Shown: positions 50,579 to 59,213 of the stretch, one piece after another
How the letters are laid out: every line of letters begins with the position of its first letter
How positions within the stretch are numbered: position 1 is the first letter of the stretch
Source of the DNA: Xanthobacteraceae bacterium
Lineage (GTDB): Bacteria; Pseudomonadota; Alphaproteobacteria; Rhizobiales; Xanthobacteraceae
Direction: 5' to 3'
DNA: 64,000 nucleotides
NCBI GenBank assembly: GCA_019746355.1
Contig: JAIESC010000037.1
Span: forward strand, 14,693-78,692
Made by a program: the position numbers and the translations under genes
The notes under the pieces: model-generated
Databases searched by the model: none
Seen by the model: only the letters and a program-made list of their open reading frames with translations
Told to the model about the DNA's origin: nothing

Positions 50579-52317
50579 GCGATCCCGCACTCGGTCTCCT
50601 GATGCTCGGCCTGATCGTGGTCGTCATCATGCTGGGCTTCCCGACGGCGTTCACGCTGATGGGCCTCGGCATGTTCTTCGGGTTCATCGCCTTCTACGAC
50701 CCGACACAGGCCTTCACCGACAATAGGGTCTTCGAGCTGATGGTCCAGCGCACCTACGGTGCGATGACCAACGACGTGCTGATCTCCATCCCCTTGTTCG
50801 TGCTGATGGGCTACGTGATGGAGCGCGGCGCCCTCGTCGACAAGATGTTCTATTCGATCCAGCTTGCGTTCCGCCGCGTGCCGGCCTCGCTTGCGGTCGC
50901 AACCCTGATCGTGTGCACGTTCTGGGGCATCGCCTCGGGCCTGGTCGGCGCGGTCGTGGTGCTGATGGGCGTCATTGCCTTCAACCCGATGCTCAAGGCG
51001 GGTTATGACGTCAAGCTTGCGGCGGGTGTCATCACCGCGGGCGGCACGCTTGGCATTCTTATCCCGCCGTCGGTGATGATCATCGTCTACGCGGCGGTTG
51101 CCGGACAGTCGGTCGTCAAATTGTACGCGGCCGCGATGTTCCCGGGCTTCTTCCTGGCGCTGCTGTATCTCGTCTACATCGTCGGCTGGGCGATGCTCAA
51201 TCCGAAGATCGCGCCGCAACTGCCGCCGGAGCAGACGCGCGTTCCGGTGCCGGACTGGATCCGGAAATTCGAGGACGTCTATTCCAGGAACGCGCTGGTG
51301 GGATTCGGCAGGGCTTTGCTCTCGCCGGCGCGCGCCCGCGAGATCGAGACCGGCGAGGGCCGTGTCGGCTATCGGCTGCTGGTCCAGAATTTTGCCGCCA
51401 CGCTGGTGCCGTTCATTCTGGTGGCCGGCACGCTTTGGCTGACCTGGTGGTACGTGGTGATCCATCAGCAGGCCGCGGCGGAAGCGCCGGTCGAGGGGCT
51501 TCAGCAACTCGGCTCCGCAGTGACCGCGCCAACGGAGCCGGTCAGCAAGGGACCGCCGACCGCCTTCTACGTCTGGTTCGGCATCATCGCGACGCTCTGC
51601 GCGGCGATGATGGTCCGTTACTATTCGCGACTGGAGGCCGACCGGCTCGAGGTCATCAAGCTGCTCACGTCCTCGGTGATGCCGCTCGGCATCCTCACCG
51701 TCGTCGTGCTTGCCGTGATCCTGTTCGGCATCACGACCGCGACCGAGTCGGCCGCGGTCGGCGCGGCGGGCGCCTTCCTGCTCGCATTCCAGGCCCGGAC
51801 GCTTGACTGGAAGCGCACCAAGGAGGCGGTGTTCCTGACCGCCAAGACCACGGCCATGGTGTGCTGGCTGTTCGTCGGCTCGGCGCTGTTCTCCGGCGTG
51901 TTTGCGATCCTCGGCGGCCAGGCGCTGGTCGAGCAGTGGGTGCTGTCGCTGAACCTCACGCCGGTTCAGTTCATGATCCTGTCGCAGGCGATCATCTTCC
52001 TGCTCGGCTGGCCGCTGGAGTGGACCGAGATCATCGTGATCTTCGTGCCGATCTTCCTGCCGCTGCTCAAGCACTTCAACATCGATCCGGTGCTGTGGGG
52101 CGTGCTGGTGTTCGTGAACCTGCAGGCGGCGTTCCTGTCGCCGCCGGTGGCGATGTCGGCCTTCTATCTGAAGGGCGTCGCGCCCTCGCATGTGACGCTC
52201 AACCAGATCTTCGGCGGCATGATGCCCTATATGGCCGTGATCGTGGTGTGCATGGTCATCATGTACATCTGGCCCGGGCTGACGCTCTGGCTGCCGAACT
52301 TCCTCTACGGCAATTGA
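50575..52317 (+). CDS. TRAP transporter large permease (DctM family), enlarged
   Basis: 580 residues against about 430 in typical DctM. The N-terminal transporter block (DVLISIPLFVLMGYVMERG, GTLGILIPPSVMIIVYA) and C-terminal block (TTATESAAVGAAGAF, LVFVNLQAAFLSPPV) are normal. An extra section of about 130 residues (roughly 215-345) includes two added hydrophobic stretches and a charged linker (TRVPVPDWIRKFEDVYSRN). This long form occurs in some TakM-like subfamilies. It couples Na+ to uptake of the acid carried by the receptors on either side. Confidence 0.92.
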   Translation: MSDPALGLLMLGLIVVVIMLGFPTAFTLMGLGMFFGFIAFYDPTQAFTDNRVFELMVQRTYGAMTNDVLISIPLFVLMGYVMERGALVDKMFYSIQLAFRRVPASLAVATLIVCTFWGIASGLVGAVVVLMGVIAFNPMLKAGYDVKLAAGVITAGGTLGILIPPSVMIIVYAAVAGQSVVKLYAAAMFPGFFLALLYLVYIVGWAMLNPKIAPQLPPEQTRVPVPDWIRKFEDVYSRNALVGFGRALLSPARAREIETGEGRVGYRLLVQNFAATLVPFILVAGTLWLTWWYVVIHQQAAAEAPVEGLQQLGSAVTAPTEPVSKGPPTAFYVWFGIIATLCAAMMVRYYSRLEADRLEVIKLLTSSVMPLGILTVVVLAVILFGITTATESAAVGAAGAFLLAFQARTLDWKRTKEAVFLTAKTTAMVCWLFVGSALFSGVFAILGGQALVEQWVLSLNLTPVQFMILSQAIIFLLGWPLEWTEIIVIFVPIFLPLLKHFNIDPVLWGVLVFVNLQAAFLSPPVAMSAFYLKGVAPSHVTLNQIFGGMMPYMAVIVVCMVIMYIWPGLTLWLPNFLYGN

Positions 52318-52348
52318 ACGGGCCGAGGCTCCGGCGGACGATGCGAAG

Positions 52349-52374
52349 CGGCGGGTGAGCCCGCCGTTTTCGTT
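52349..52374 (+). terminator. intrinsic terminator after the large permease gene
   Basis: CGGCGGG and CCCGCCG pair around TGAG, followed by TTTTCGTTT. It separates the transporter genes from the second receptor gene. Confidence 0.85.
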
Positions 52375-52459
52375 TGATCCTGGAAAATTGCTAGATTGAA
52401 CGCGGTCGCGAATCACCGGGGCGGCGGTGATTTTTGCGCCGGACCATGAAGGCAGGCCG

Positions 52460-53578
52460 ATGGTGAAGCGGATGAACGCACCGGCGAGGTTCGCGCGCAG
52501 GCGCTTCCTGCTCGCAGGTGCGGCCGGTGCGGCGGCCGTCGCCATGCCGCAGGTGTCCCGCGCCCAGGCCATCAGCTGGCGAATGCAAAGCGCGTGGCCC
52601 GCGCGCGACGTGCTGCACGAGGTGGCCGTCGACTATGCGCGGCGGGTCGGGGTGATGACCGCGAACCGGCTCAAGATCGACGTGGCCGCGGCCGGCGCGG
52701 TCGTGCCGACGCTGCAGATGGCGGATGCGGTGCATGCCGGCATCCTGCATGGCGGGCACGGCATCGCCACGCTGTGGTCCAAAAAGCACAAGGCCTTCGC
52801 CCTGTTCGGGGCTCCGCCGTCGTTCGGCTGGGATTCCCAGGGCTTTCTCGCCTGGTTCTACAACGGCGGCGGCGAGGCGCTTTATCAGGAGCTGATCAAC
52901 GACATCCTGAAGGTCAATCTCACCGGCCTGCTTTATTGCCCGATGCCGCCGCAGCCGCTCGGCTGGTTCAAGAAGGAGATCAAGAGCGCCGACGACTTCA
53001 AGGGAATGCGCTTTCGGACCGCCGGTCTCGCCGGCGAGATGTTTGCGGCGCTCGGCGTGCGGGTGGTGAGCCTGCCCAACAGCGAGATCGTGCCGGTCAT
53101 GGAGCGCGACCTGCTCGATGCGACGGAGGCGAACAACCCCGCGACCGATCTTCAGCTCGGAATTCCCGGCGTTGCCGGCTTCTACATGCTGGGAAGCCAT
53201 CACCGGCAGGCCGAGGCGCTGGAGGTGATCTTCAACAAGGCGCGGTTCGACGCGCTGCCGGGCGAGCTCAAGATGATCTTGAGGCACGCGGCGCTTTCGG
53301 CGTCGAGCGAGCATTCCTGGAGCGGCCAGGCGCGCTACAGCAAGGATTTCGAGGAGATCAGGAAGCGCAAGGTCCGGGTCGTGAAGACCGGTCCCGAGGT
53401 GCTGCAGGCGCAACTGAAGGTCTGGGACAAACTGATCGCGGACCATTCCAACGACAAGTTCTTCGCCAAGGTGATCGCGTCGCAGAAGGCGTGGGTGCAG
53501 CGCACGCAGCCTTATCTCGAGGCCAACGATCTCGGCTCGGCGGAGCTTGCCGCCGCCTACCGGCATTTCTTCGGCTAA
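52460..53578 (+). CDS. TRAP transporter receptor (TakP-like), second of a pair
   Basis: 372 residues from the ATG at 52460 (a GTG at 52427 or ATG at 52472 are options). A twin-arginine leader (RFARRRFLLAG) ends near SRAQA. It is a clear paralogue of the receptor at 48675, sharing MQSAWPARDVLHEVAVD, QPLGWFKKEIKSADDFKG, FNKARFDALPGELK and YSKDFEEI. Ligand-site residues differ (DATEANNPATDLQLG against DAAEFNNATSDRVLG), suggesting a different acid. It has its own promoter space after a terminator and no Q/M of its own, so it may feed the transporter upstream. Confidence 0.92.
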   Translation: MVKRMNAPARFARRRFLLAGAAGAAAVAMPQVSRAQAISWRMQSAWPARDVLHEVAVDYARRVGVMTANRLKIDVAAAGAVVPTLQMADAVHAGILHGGHGIATLWSKKHKAFALFGAPPSFGWDSQGFLAWFYNGGGEALYQELINDILKVNLTGLLYCPMPPQPLGWFKKEIKSADDFKGMRFRTAGLAGEMFAALGVRVVSLPNSEIVPVMERDLLDATEANNPATDLQLGIPGVAGFYMLGSHHRQAEALEVIFNKARFDALPGELKMILRHAALSASSEHSWSGQARYSKDFEEIRKRKVRVVKTGPEVLQAQLKVWDKLIADHSNDKFFAKVIASQKAWVQRTQPYLEANDLGSAELAAAYRHFFG

Positions 53579-53699
53579 GGTTTGTCCAGCGGCCTGCGCA
53601 CAGCCGGGTTGCATCGGGTCCCTTGGCGGCGGGACCGGTTTCGATCATGCTGAACAACTGAGCGTTCGTCCGATAAGGCTGACAGGCGGGTAAAAGCGC

Positions 53700-55790
53700 G
53701 TGTTCCGAACGGTTGAGAATCTCCTGCGGGCCAAATCCATCGCCATCATCGGAGCGTCGGATTCAAGTCGAGGCGGCTGGGCCCAGGAAATCTACAACAA
53801 CCTGGAACACTGCGGATTTCCCGCCAGGCTTTATCTCGTCAATCCGAAGCGGCAGGAGGTCTGGGGTCGCAAGGTCTATCCCAGCTTTGCCGCCATCGGT
53901 GAGCCCGTCGACCTCGCGCTGACCATCATACCTTCAGTCGGAATTCCTGACACGTTGACCGAGGCTGCCGAACACGGCCTGAAGTGCGCGTTGATCTATG
54001 CGGCACAGTTTGGCGAAGGTGGCGATGTCGCCGGACGAAGCCGCGCCGACGCCTTGTTGAAGCTTTCGGAAAAGTACGGTTTGCGGATTTCGGGCCCGAA
54101 CTGCATGGGTGCCGTGGCGCTGCGGGAAAAGCTGCTGCTCTATCCTGCCAAGCGCGTGCGCTCGCTCGCGCCCGGCCCGGTCGGCGTGGTATTTCAGTCC
54201 GGCGGCACGTTTCAATTCTGGCTGCAGCAGGCGGCGCTGCGCGGCCTCGACTTTTCCTATGCGATCTCGAGCGGCAACGAGCTCGATCTCGATCTCGCCG
54301 ACTACATCAACTTCCTCGTTGAAGACGAGCACACGAAGATCATCGCCTGCCTGGTGGAGGGCGTCCGGCGGCCGGCGGCCTTCATGGCCGCCGCGGAAAA
54401 GGCGCTTGCAGCCGGCAAGCCGATCGCGCTGGTCAAGGTCGGGCGCAGCGAACGCGGCAAGGCCGCGACGGCAAGCCACACCGGCGCGATTGCCAGCGAC
54501 GACGCGGTGTTCGATGCGGTCTGCCGCAAGTATGGGATCCTGCGCTGCCCGTCGCTCGACGATCTGATGGAGACCTGCCTCGCGCTCAACCAGGGCCGCC
54601 TGCCGAAGGGCCCGCGCATCGCCATGGTCTGCTATTCGGGGGGAGCCAAGGGGCTGGTGCTCGACTACGCGAGCGATGAGGGAGCGGAGATGGCTCCGCT
54701 CACCGCCGAGACGCGATTGAGGCTCCCGGCCATGATCGATCCGGGGCTGCCGGGCGAGAACCCTTTGGACGTTGGCCCGTCGGTCGGCGTGCAGGCGGCA
54801 AAATTCGCCGAAATCTGCAAGGTGGTCTGCGCCGATCCGACCGTCGATCTCGTGACCGTCCAGGCGCTGGTGCCGACCGAGGCGACGGATCCTTACAATT
54901 CGGCACCGCTGCGCGACGTATTCGGGGCCACCGACAAGCCGGTTCTGGCTTTTGGACGCATCGCGCAGAACACGACCGAGGTCAGTCGGAAATACCAGAC
55001 CGAGAGCGGGGTTCCTTTCATCCATGGGCTGCCGGAAACGGTTCGCGCACTGCAGAACCTGGTGCGCTACGCGGCAAGCCTGCGACGAGGAGCCATGGCC
55101 TTGCCCGCGCCCCGCGGCGACGTCGCCCGTCTCGAAGGCGCGGCATTCGACAAGCTGTTGGCGTCGCACCACCTGACATTGCCCAAGAGCGCGACGGCCA
55201 CGACGCCGGAGCAGGCGGCTGCCGCAGCCGAGCGCATCGGCTTTCCGGTCGCACTGAAGATCGTCTCGCCGGATGCGAGCCACAAAACCGAAGTGGGCGG
55301 CGTCGCGCTCGGGCTCGGCGATGCCGGCGCCGTGTGCAGCGCCGCCGATGCGCTGAGCCAGCGCTTGAAAAGCCACAACGCGCAGGCACGGGTCGACGGC
55401 TTTCTCGTGCAGGAGATGGTCGACGGCGTCGAGGTCATCCTGGGGGTTCGCCAGGACCCGCAATTCGGGCCGTTCATGCTGGTCGGCCTGGGCGGCGTGC
55501 TGGTGGAGGCGATGCGCGACGTGGCGATCCGCCTGTTGCCGGTGGACGAAAACACGGCCCGCGAGATGATCCAGTCCTTGCGCGGCGCGGCGCTGCTGGG
55601 TCCGTTCCGCGGCCGGCCGGCGCGCGATGTCGATGCGCTGATCCACGCGATGACCGGGCTGTCCCGGCTGTTTGCCGATCACCGGCCCTGGCTGTCGGAC
55701 CTCGAGGTCAATCCCGTCATGGTCCTCGGAAAAGGTGAGGGCGTGCGAGCCGTCGATGTTCGCATGGTTCGCCGCGCGCGGGGGACTTAA
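53700..55790 (+). CDS. ADP-forming acyl-CoA synthetase, fused alpha/beta
   Basis: 696 residues from the GTG at 53700; no strong ribosome site is seen. Domains in order: CoA-binding (about residues 8-100, SIAIIGASDSSRGGW), succinyl-CoA-ligase-like (about 150-290), a second Rossmann-like part, and a C-terminal ATP-grasp (about 465-690, with VALKIVSPDASHKTEVGG and LVQEMVDGVEVILG). The phospho-accepting His is in TASHTGAIASDD near residue 260. The enzyme reversibly joins an acid and CoA with ATP to give acyl-CoA, ADP and Pi. The next two genes are a dehydrogenase and a hydratase, so they could form a short degradation route. Confidence 0.92.
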   Translation: MFRTVENLLRAKSIAIIGASDSSRGGWAQEIYNNLEHCGFPARLYLVNPKRQEVWGRKVYPSFAAIGEPVDLALTIIPSVGIPDTLTEAAEHGLKCALIYAAQFGEGGDVAGRSRADALLKLSEKYGLRISGPNCMGAVALREKLLLYPAKRVRSLAPGPVGVVFQSGGTFQFWLQQAALRGLDFSYAISSGNELDLDLADYINFLVEDEHTKIIACLVEGVRRPAAFMAAAEKALAAGKPIALVKVGRSERGKAATASHTGAIASDDAVFDAVCRKYGILRCPSLDDLMETCLALNQGRLPKGPRIAMVCYSGGAKGLVLDYASDEGAEMAPLTAETRLRLPAMIDPGLPGENPLDVGPSVGVQAAKFAEICKVVCADPTVDLVTVQALVPTEATDPYNSAPLRDVFGATDKPVLAFGRIAQNTTEVSRKYQTESGVPFIHGLPETVRALQNLVRYAASLRRGAMALPAPRGDVARLEGAAFDKLLASHHLTLPKSATATTPEQAAAAAERIGFPVALKIVSPDASHKTEVGGVALGLGDAGAVCSAADALSQRLKSHNAQARVDGFLVQEMVDGVEVILGVRQDPQFGPFMLVGLGGVLVEAMRDVAIRLLPVDENTAREMIQSLRGAALLGPFRGRPARDVDALIHAMTGLSRLFADHRPWLSDLEVNPVMVLGKGEGVRAVDVRMVRRARGT

Positions 55791-55793
55791 GCC

Positions 55794-56975
55794 ATGGACG
55801 CGGGACCGATGGCGGGCGCATTGAATTTCGAGCTGCCGGAGGAAATCCGGATGCTCAGGGACAGCGTTCGCAGGTTCGTGGATCGTGAGCTTATTCCGAT
55901 CGAACGCACCTGCCGCGACGGCCACAAGCTGAAGCCGGATGTTCGCGCACGGCTGATGGCGAAGGCCAACGAGCTTGGCCTTTCCGGATATGACGTGCCG
56001 CAGGAGTACGGCGGGCTCGGCATGGGCCTGGTCGCGAAAGTCACCGTTTGGGCGGAGCTTGGCCGCAGCATCGCGCTGCCGTCCCGGGGCGGCGACGTGT
56101 TCGGGCCGAACGTCAGCCCGATCCTCTACCACCTGAACGACGCACAAAAGAAAAAGTACCTGCTGCCGACGATCGAAGGAAAGCTCAAATGGTGTCTGGC
56201 CCAGACCGAGCCGGATGCCGGCGGCGATCCAGGCAGCATGCGAACGACCGCGGTGCGTGACGGCGATCACTACGTCATCAACGGCACGAAGCGTTTCATC
56301 ACCGGGGCGGACGAGGCGGACTACGCCCAGGTCATTACCGCAACCGACCGCGCCAAGGGCTCGCGCGGCGGCATCACCGCCTTCATCGTCGACATGAAAG
56401 CGCCGGGCGTGCGGCTTCTGCGCGCTCAGGAGCTGGTCGTCGACGACCGGCCGTGGGAGATCGCATTCGAGAACGTCCGGGTGCCGGCCGAAGATCGCAT
56501 CGGCGAGGAGGGAGATGGCTTTCGCCATGCCCAGCACTGGCTCAACGTCGGCCGTATCCGGCACGGCGCGCGCAGCATCGGCGTGATCGAGCGCTGTCTC
56601 GAGCTCGGCACCGCCTATGCCAAGCAGCGCGTGACGTTCGGCCAGCCGCTGGCCGAGCGTCAGGCGGTGCAGTGGATGCTGGCGGACAGCTTCATGGAAA
56701 TGCACCAGCTTCGGCTGATGGTTTACGACGCGGCCTGGAAATACGACCAGGGCCGCGACATCCGCACCGAGGCCTACATGGCCAAGATGTTCGGCGACAC
56801 GCAATCGTTCCATGCGGCGGACCGCTGCATGGAAATCCATGGCGGCATGGGGCTCGCCACCGATCTGCCGATCGAGAAATTCTGGCGCGACCAGCGCAGC
56901 ATGATGATCACCGAAGGCCCGATCGAAATTCTGAAGATGGCGCTCGCCCGCCATGTCTTGCGGACATTTGGCTAG
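55794..56975 (+). CDS. acyl-CoA dehydrogenase
   Basis: 393 residues, full length, starting four bases after the ligase stop. Conserved ACAD blocks are CLAQTEPDAGGDPGSMRTTA (flavin site), FITGADEADYAQVI, and ERQAVQWMLADSFMEMHQLR. The C-terminal DRCMEIHGGMGLATDLPIEK and TEGPIEILKMALARHVL follow. It oxidises an acyl-CoA with FAD and ETF. Position suggests it acts on the product of the upstream synthetase, ahead of the hydratase at 57131. Confidence 0.95.
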   Translation: MDAGPMAGALNFELPEEIRMLRDSVRRFVDRELIPIERTCRDGHKLKPDVRARLMAKANELGLSGYDVPQEYGGLGMGLVAKVTVWAELGRSIALPSRGGDVFGPNVSPILYHLNDAQKKKYLLPTIEGKLKWCLAQTEPDAGGDPGSMRTTAVRDGDHYVINGTKRFITGADEADYAQVITATDRAKGSRGGITAFIVDMKAPGVRLLRAQELVVDDRPWEIAFENVRVPAEDRIGEEGDGFRHAQHWLNVGRIRHGARSIGVIERCLELGTAYAKQRVTFGQPLAERQAVQWMLADSFMEMHQLRLMVYDAAWKYDQGRDIRTEAYMAKMFGDTQSFHAADRCMEIHGGMGLATDLPIEKFWRDQRSMMITEGPIEILKMALARHVLRTFG

Positions 56976-56978
56976 CGC

Positions 56979-57055
56979 ATGTCCCGGAAGAAGCCTGCCC
57001 CGGACTGATCCGGGGTGGGAACCGGTTTTCCGAAAGGACATGCGCAACGAAGCAG
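56979..57055. repeat. dispersed repeat, copy B2
   Basis: GCCTGCCCCGGAC, TGATCCGGGGTGG, CGGTTTTCCGAAA and ACATGCGCAACGAA occur in the same order as in B1 (13247-13325). It lies in the interval between the dehydrogenase and hydratase genes of one apparent operon. Confidence 0.7.
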
Positions 57056-57130
57056 ACCGGAGCACCCATGCCGCAAGCGCATCGCCTGCGGGCCATGTTC
57101 TAATGTTGCAAAATTGGGAGGAAGACCGAA

Positions 57131-57994
57131 ATGGCCGAGTACAAGTACGAGTTTGTGAACGTTCGTATCCGCGACGGCATCGCCTGGGCGTTCCTGAATC
57201 GCCCCGACAAGCGCAATGCGATGGCGCCGCAGCTTCACTACGATATGGACGACGCGTTGGCTCGCCTCGAAGTCGATGATGATGTCCGAGTCGTGGTGGT
57301 CAGCGGCGAAGGCGGAAATTTCAGCGCGGGCCAGGACCTCAAGAAGTTCTTCCGGGAGCTTGAGAAAAATCCCGGCGAGCGCAAGAAGGCCGCCGCCGCG
57401 GCGAACCGCTGGCGTTGGGAGCGGCTCTACACCTACGACAAGCCGACGATTGCGATGGTGCACGGCTTTTGCGTCGGCGGTGCCTTCATGCAATTGATCG
57501 GCTGCGATTTCGCGATCGCTGCGGAGGACGCGACGTTCTCCCTGTCCGAGGTCAACTGGGGCATTCTGCCGGGCGCGCTGGTCTCGAAGTGCATCGCCGA
57601 CGCGCTGCTGCCGCGTCATGCGCTCTACTATGCGTGCCTCGGCGATCCGTTCGACGGCAAGGAAGCGGCCCGCATCGGGTTGATCAACTATGCGGTCCCG
57701 CTGGCCAAGCTCGAGGATGCGGTGACGGATTTGGCCGAGCGGCTGATGAAGAAGAGCCCGGCGGTGCTGCGTGCCACCAAGCACGCCGTCCGGCAGGTGC
57801 GCACCATGGATGTGCCACAGGCGTACGACTATCTCGCGGCCAAGGGCCAGGCCATCAAGGTGGCGGACAAGGAAGATTCCTACAACACGGGTCTGCGCCA
57901 GTTCCTCGACGAGAAGTCGTACAAGCCGACCTTCGAACCGTTCAAGCTCGGCACGCTGCTGACCGACCAACGGAGTTCGCCTGCCAAGAAATAG
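57131..57994 (+). CDS. enoyl-CoA hydratase family, hydroxycinnamoyl-CoA hydratase/lyase-like
   Basis: 287 residues, with GGGAGGAAGACCGAA upstream. Of the crotonases I know, it is closest to p-hydroxycinnamoyl-CoA hydratase/lyase (HCHL/Ech): YKYEFVNVRIRDGIAW, LSEVNWGILPGALVSK, then QFLDEKSYKP. The general Glu (E140, HCHL E143) is kept. Three other HCHL active-site residues are changed: Tyr75 is F73, Ser123 is M120 and Tyr239 is A236. The fold is sure, but retro-aldol cleavage of feruloyl-CoA is doubtful; hydration of a related enoyl-CoA is more likely. Confidence 0.9.
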   Translation: MAEYKYEFVNVRIRDGIAWAFLNRPDKRNAMAPQLHYDMDDALARLEVDDDVRVVVVSGEGGNFSAGQDLKKFFRELEKNPGERKKAAAAANRWRWERLYTYDKPTIAMVHGFCVGGAFMQLIGCDFAIAAEDATFSLSEVNWGILPGALVSKCIADALLPRHALYYACLGDPFDGKEAARIGLINYAVPLAKLEDAVTDLAERLMKKSPAVLRATKHAVRQVRTMDVPQAYDYLAAKGQAIKVADKEDSYNTGLRQFLDEKSYKPTFEPFKLGTLLTDQRSSPAKK

Positions 57995-58048
57995 CTTTGC
58001 ACGCCGCGAGCGCGACAAACGCGCCGCGCATGACGGGGAGGACGGGAA

Positions 58049-59119
58049 ATGATCCACCTGCGCCTGGTCGCTGTTGGACTGATGATCCTTGCTGCCGTGG
58101 TGTCGAAAGAAGCTCAAGCCCAGTTCTACAAGGGCAAGACGATCACCGTGATCGTCAATTATCCGGCCGGCGGGCCAACGGATACCGAGGCGCGCATCGT
58201 TGCGCTTCACCTCCCCAATCACATTCCGGGCAGTCCCACGATGGTGGTGAAGAACGCCGGCGGCGCGGGCGGCCTGATCGGCAGCAACCAGCTCGGTGAA
58301 GCCGCCCCCAACGGCGAGACCATCGGGTTCTTCACGCTTGCCGTGAACGACCAGCTGCTCGGCAATTCGGCGATGAAAACGCGCTATTCCGATTTCACGC
58401 TGATTGCCGGGGTGGAAAGCCCGCTGGTCGTTTACATGCGCAAGGACACGCCGCCGGGCCTCAACGGTCCCGCCGATCTGATGAAGGCCAGCGGCTTCAA
58501 GGTGCTGTCGCTGAACGCGCAGAACTCCAACACGCTCAACATGGCACTGGCGCTCGACCTGCTCGGCGTCCAGTACCAGGCGGTGCCCGCCTATCGCGGC
58601 CTGAAGGAGGTGGAAACCGCCATCCTCCAGAACATCGGACAGATGGCCAACTCCTCATTGTCCGGCTGGGCCGGATCGGTCGAGCCGACCATGGGGCATG
58701 TTGTGATGCCGCTGTGGCAATTGTCGCCGCGCAAGAACGGCCGCTATCCGCGCACCAGGGCGCTGCCGAACCTGCAAACGTTCGAGGAATTCTACGCCAC
58801 CGTTCGTCCGGGCAAGCCGCTCGCCGGCGTCACCGAATACGTGGCGTTGCGCGCGGTCGCCGATCCGCAGCTCGCCATGTTCCGGACCGCAGTCCTGCCG
58901 CCGCATGCGCCCAGTGAAGCGGTGACGGTGCTGCGTTCGGCCTTCACGGAGATGTGGAAGAGCCCGGCATTCCTCACTGACTATGCCAAGGTCATCAAGA
59001 CCGAGCCGGTGCTCGTGACGGGAGAGGAGGGCCAGGAGGTGCTGGCCACGCTCGGCAAGGTGCCGCAGTCGGTCAAGGATTTCCTGATCAGTTACACCAG
59101 CCGCATCACCACCAAGTAG
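58049..59119 (+). CDS. Bug-type tripartite tricarboxylate transporter receptor, diverged
   Basis: 356 residues, with GGGGAGGACGGGAA before the ATG. The signal peptide ends at EAQAQFYKG. The mature start KTITVIVNYPAGGPTDTEAR and the following VVKNAGGAGGLIGSNQLG match Bug proteins. The middle (residues 140-240) is longer and less typical than in the receptor at 7258. It probably binds an aromatic or alicyclic carboxylate for the hydratase/dehydrogenase cluster just upstream. No tctAB gene is nearby. Confidence 0.9.
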   Translation: MIHLRLVAVGLMILAAVVSKEAQAQFYKGKTITVIVNYPAGGPTDTEARIVALHLPNHIPGSPTMVVKNAGGAGGLIGSNQLGEAAPNGETIGFFTLAVNDQLLGNSAMKTRYSDFTLIAGVESPLVVYMRKDTPPGLNGPADLMKASGFKVLSLNAQNSNTLNMALALDLLGVQYQAVPAYRGLKEVETAILQNIGQMANSSLSGWAGSVEPTMGHVVMPLWQLSPRKNGRYPRTRALPNLQTFEEFYATVRPGKPLAGVTEYVALRAVADPQLAMFRTAVLPPHAPSEAVTVLRSAFTEMWKSPAFLTDYAKVIKTEPVLVTGEEGQEVLATLGKVPQSVKDFLISYTSRITTK

Positions 59120-59160
59120 CGCTCCGGTTGGTGGCCGGACATCAAGCAGCGCCACATCAA

Positions 59161-59187
59161 GCAGCGCCGCCCGATGGGCGGCGCTGC
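59161..59187. terminator. perfect hairpin between convergent genes
   Basis: GCAGCGCCGCCC and GGGCGGCGCTGC pair perfectly (12 bp) around GAT. A direct repeat CATCAAGCAGCGCC occurs twice just before and into it. There is no U-tract on the plus strand; it may serve both directions. Confidence 0.6.
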
Positions 59188-59213
59188 TGCGTGGCTGGCG
59201 CGCGGTCCGTTCG

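Noticed and set aside
53934..57065. Leftward open frame of 1043 codons opposite the ligase and dehydrogenase genes
   Set aside because: Antisense shadow; the plus-strand proteins carry complete catalytic motifs.
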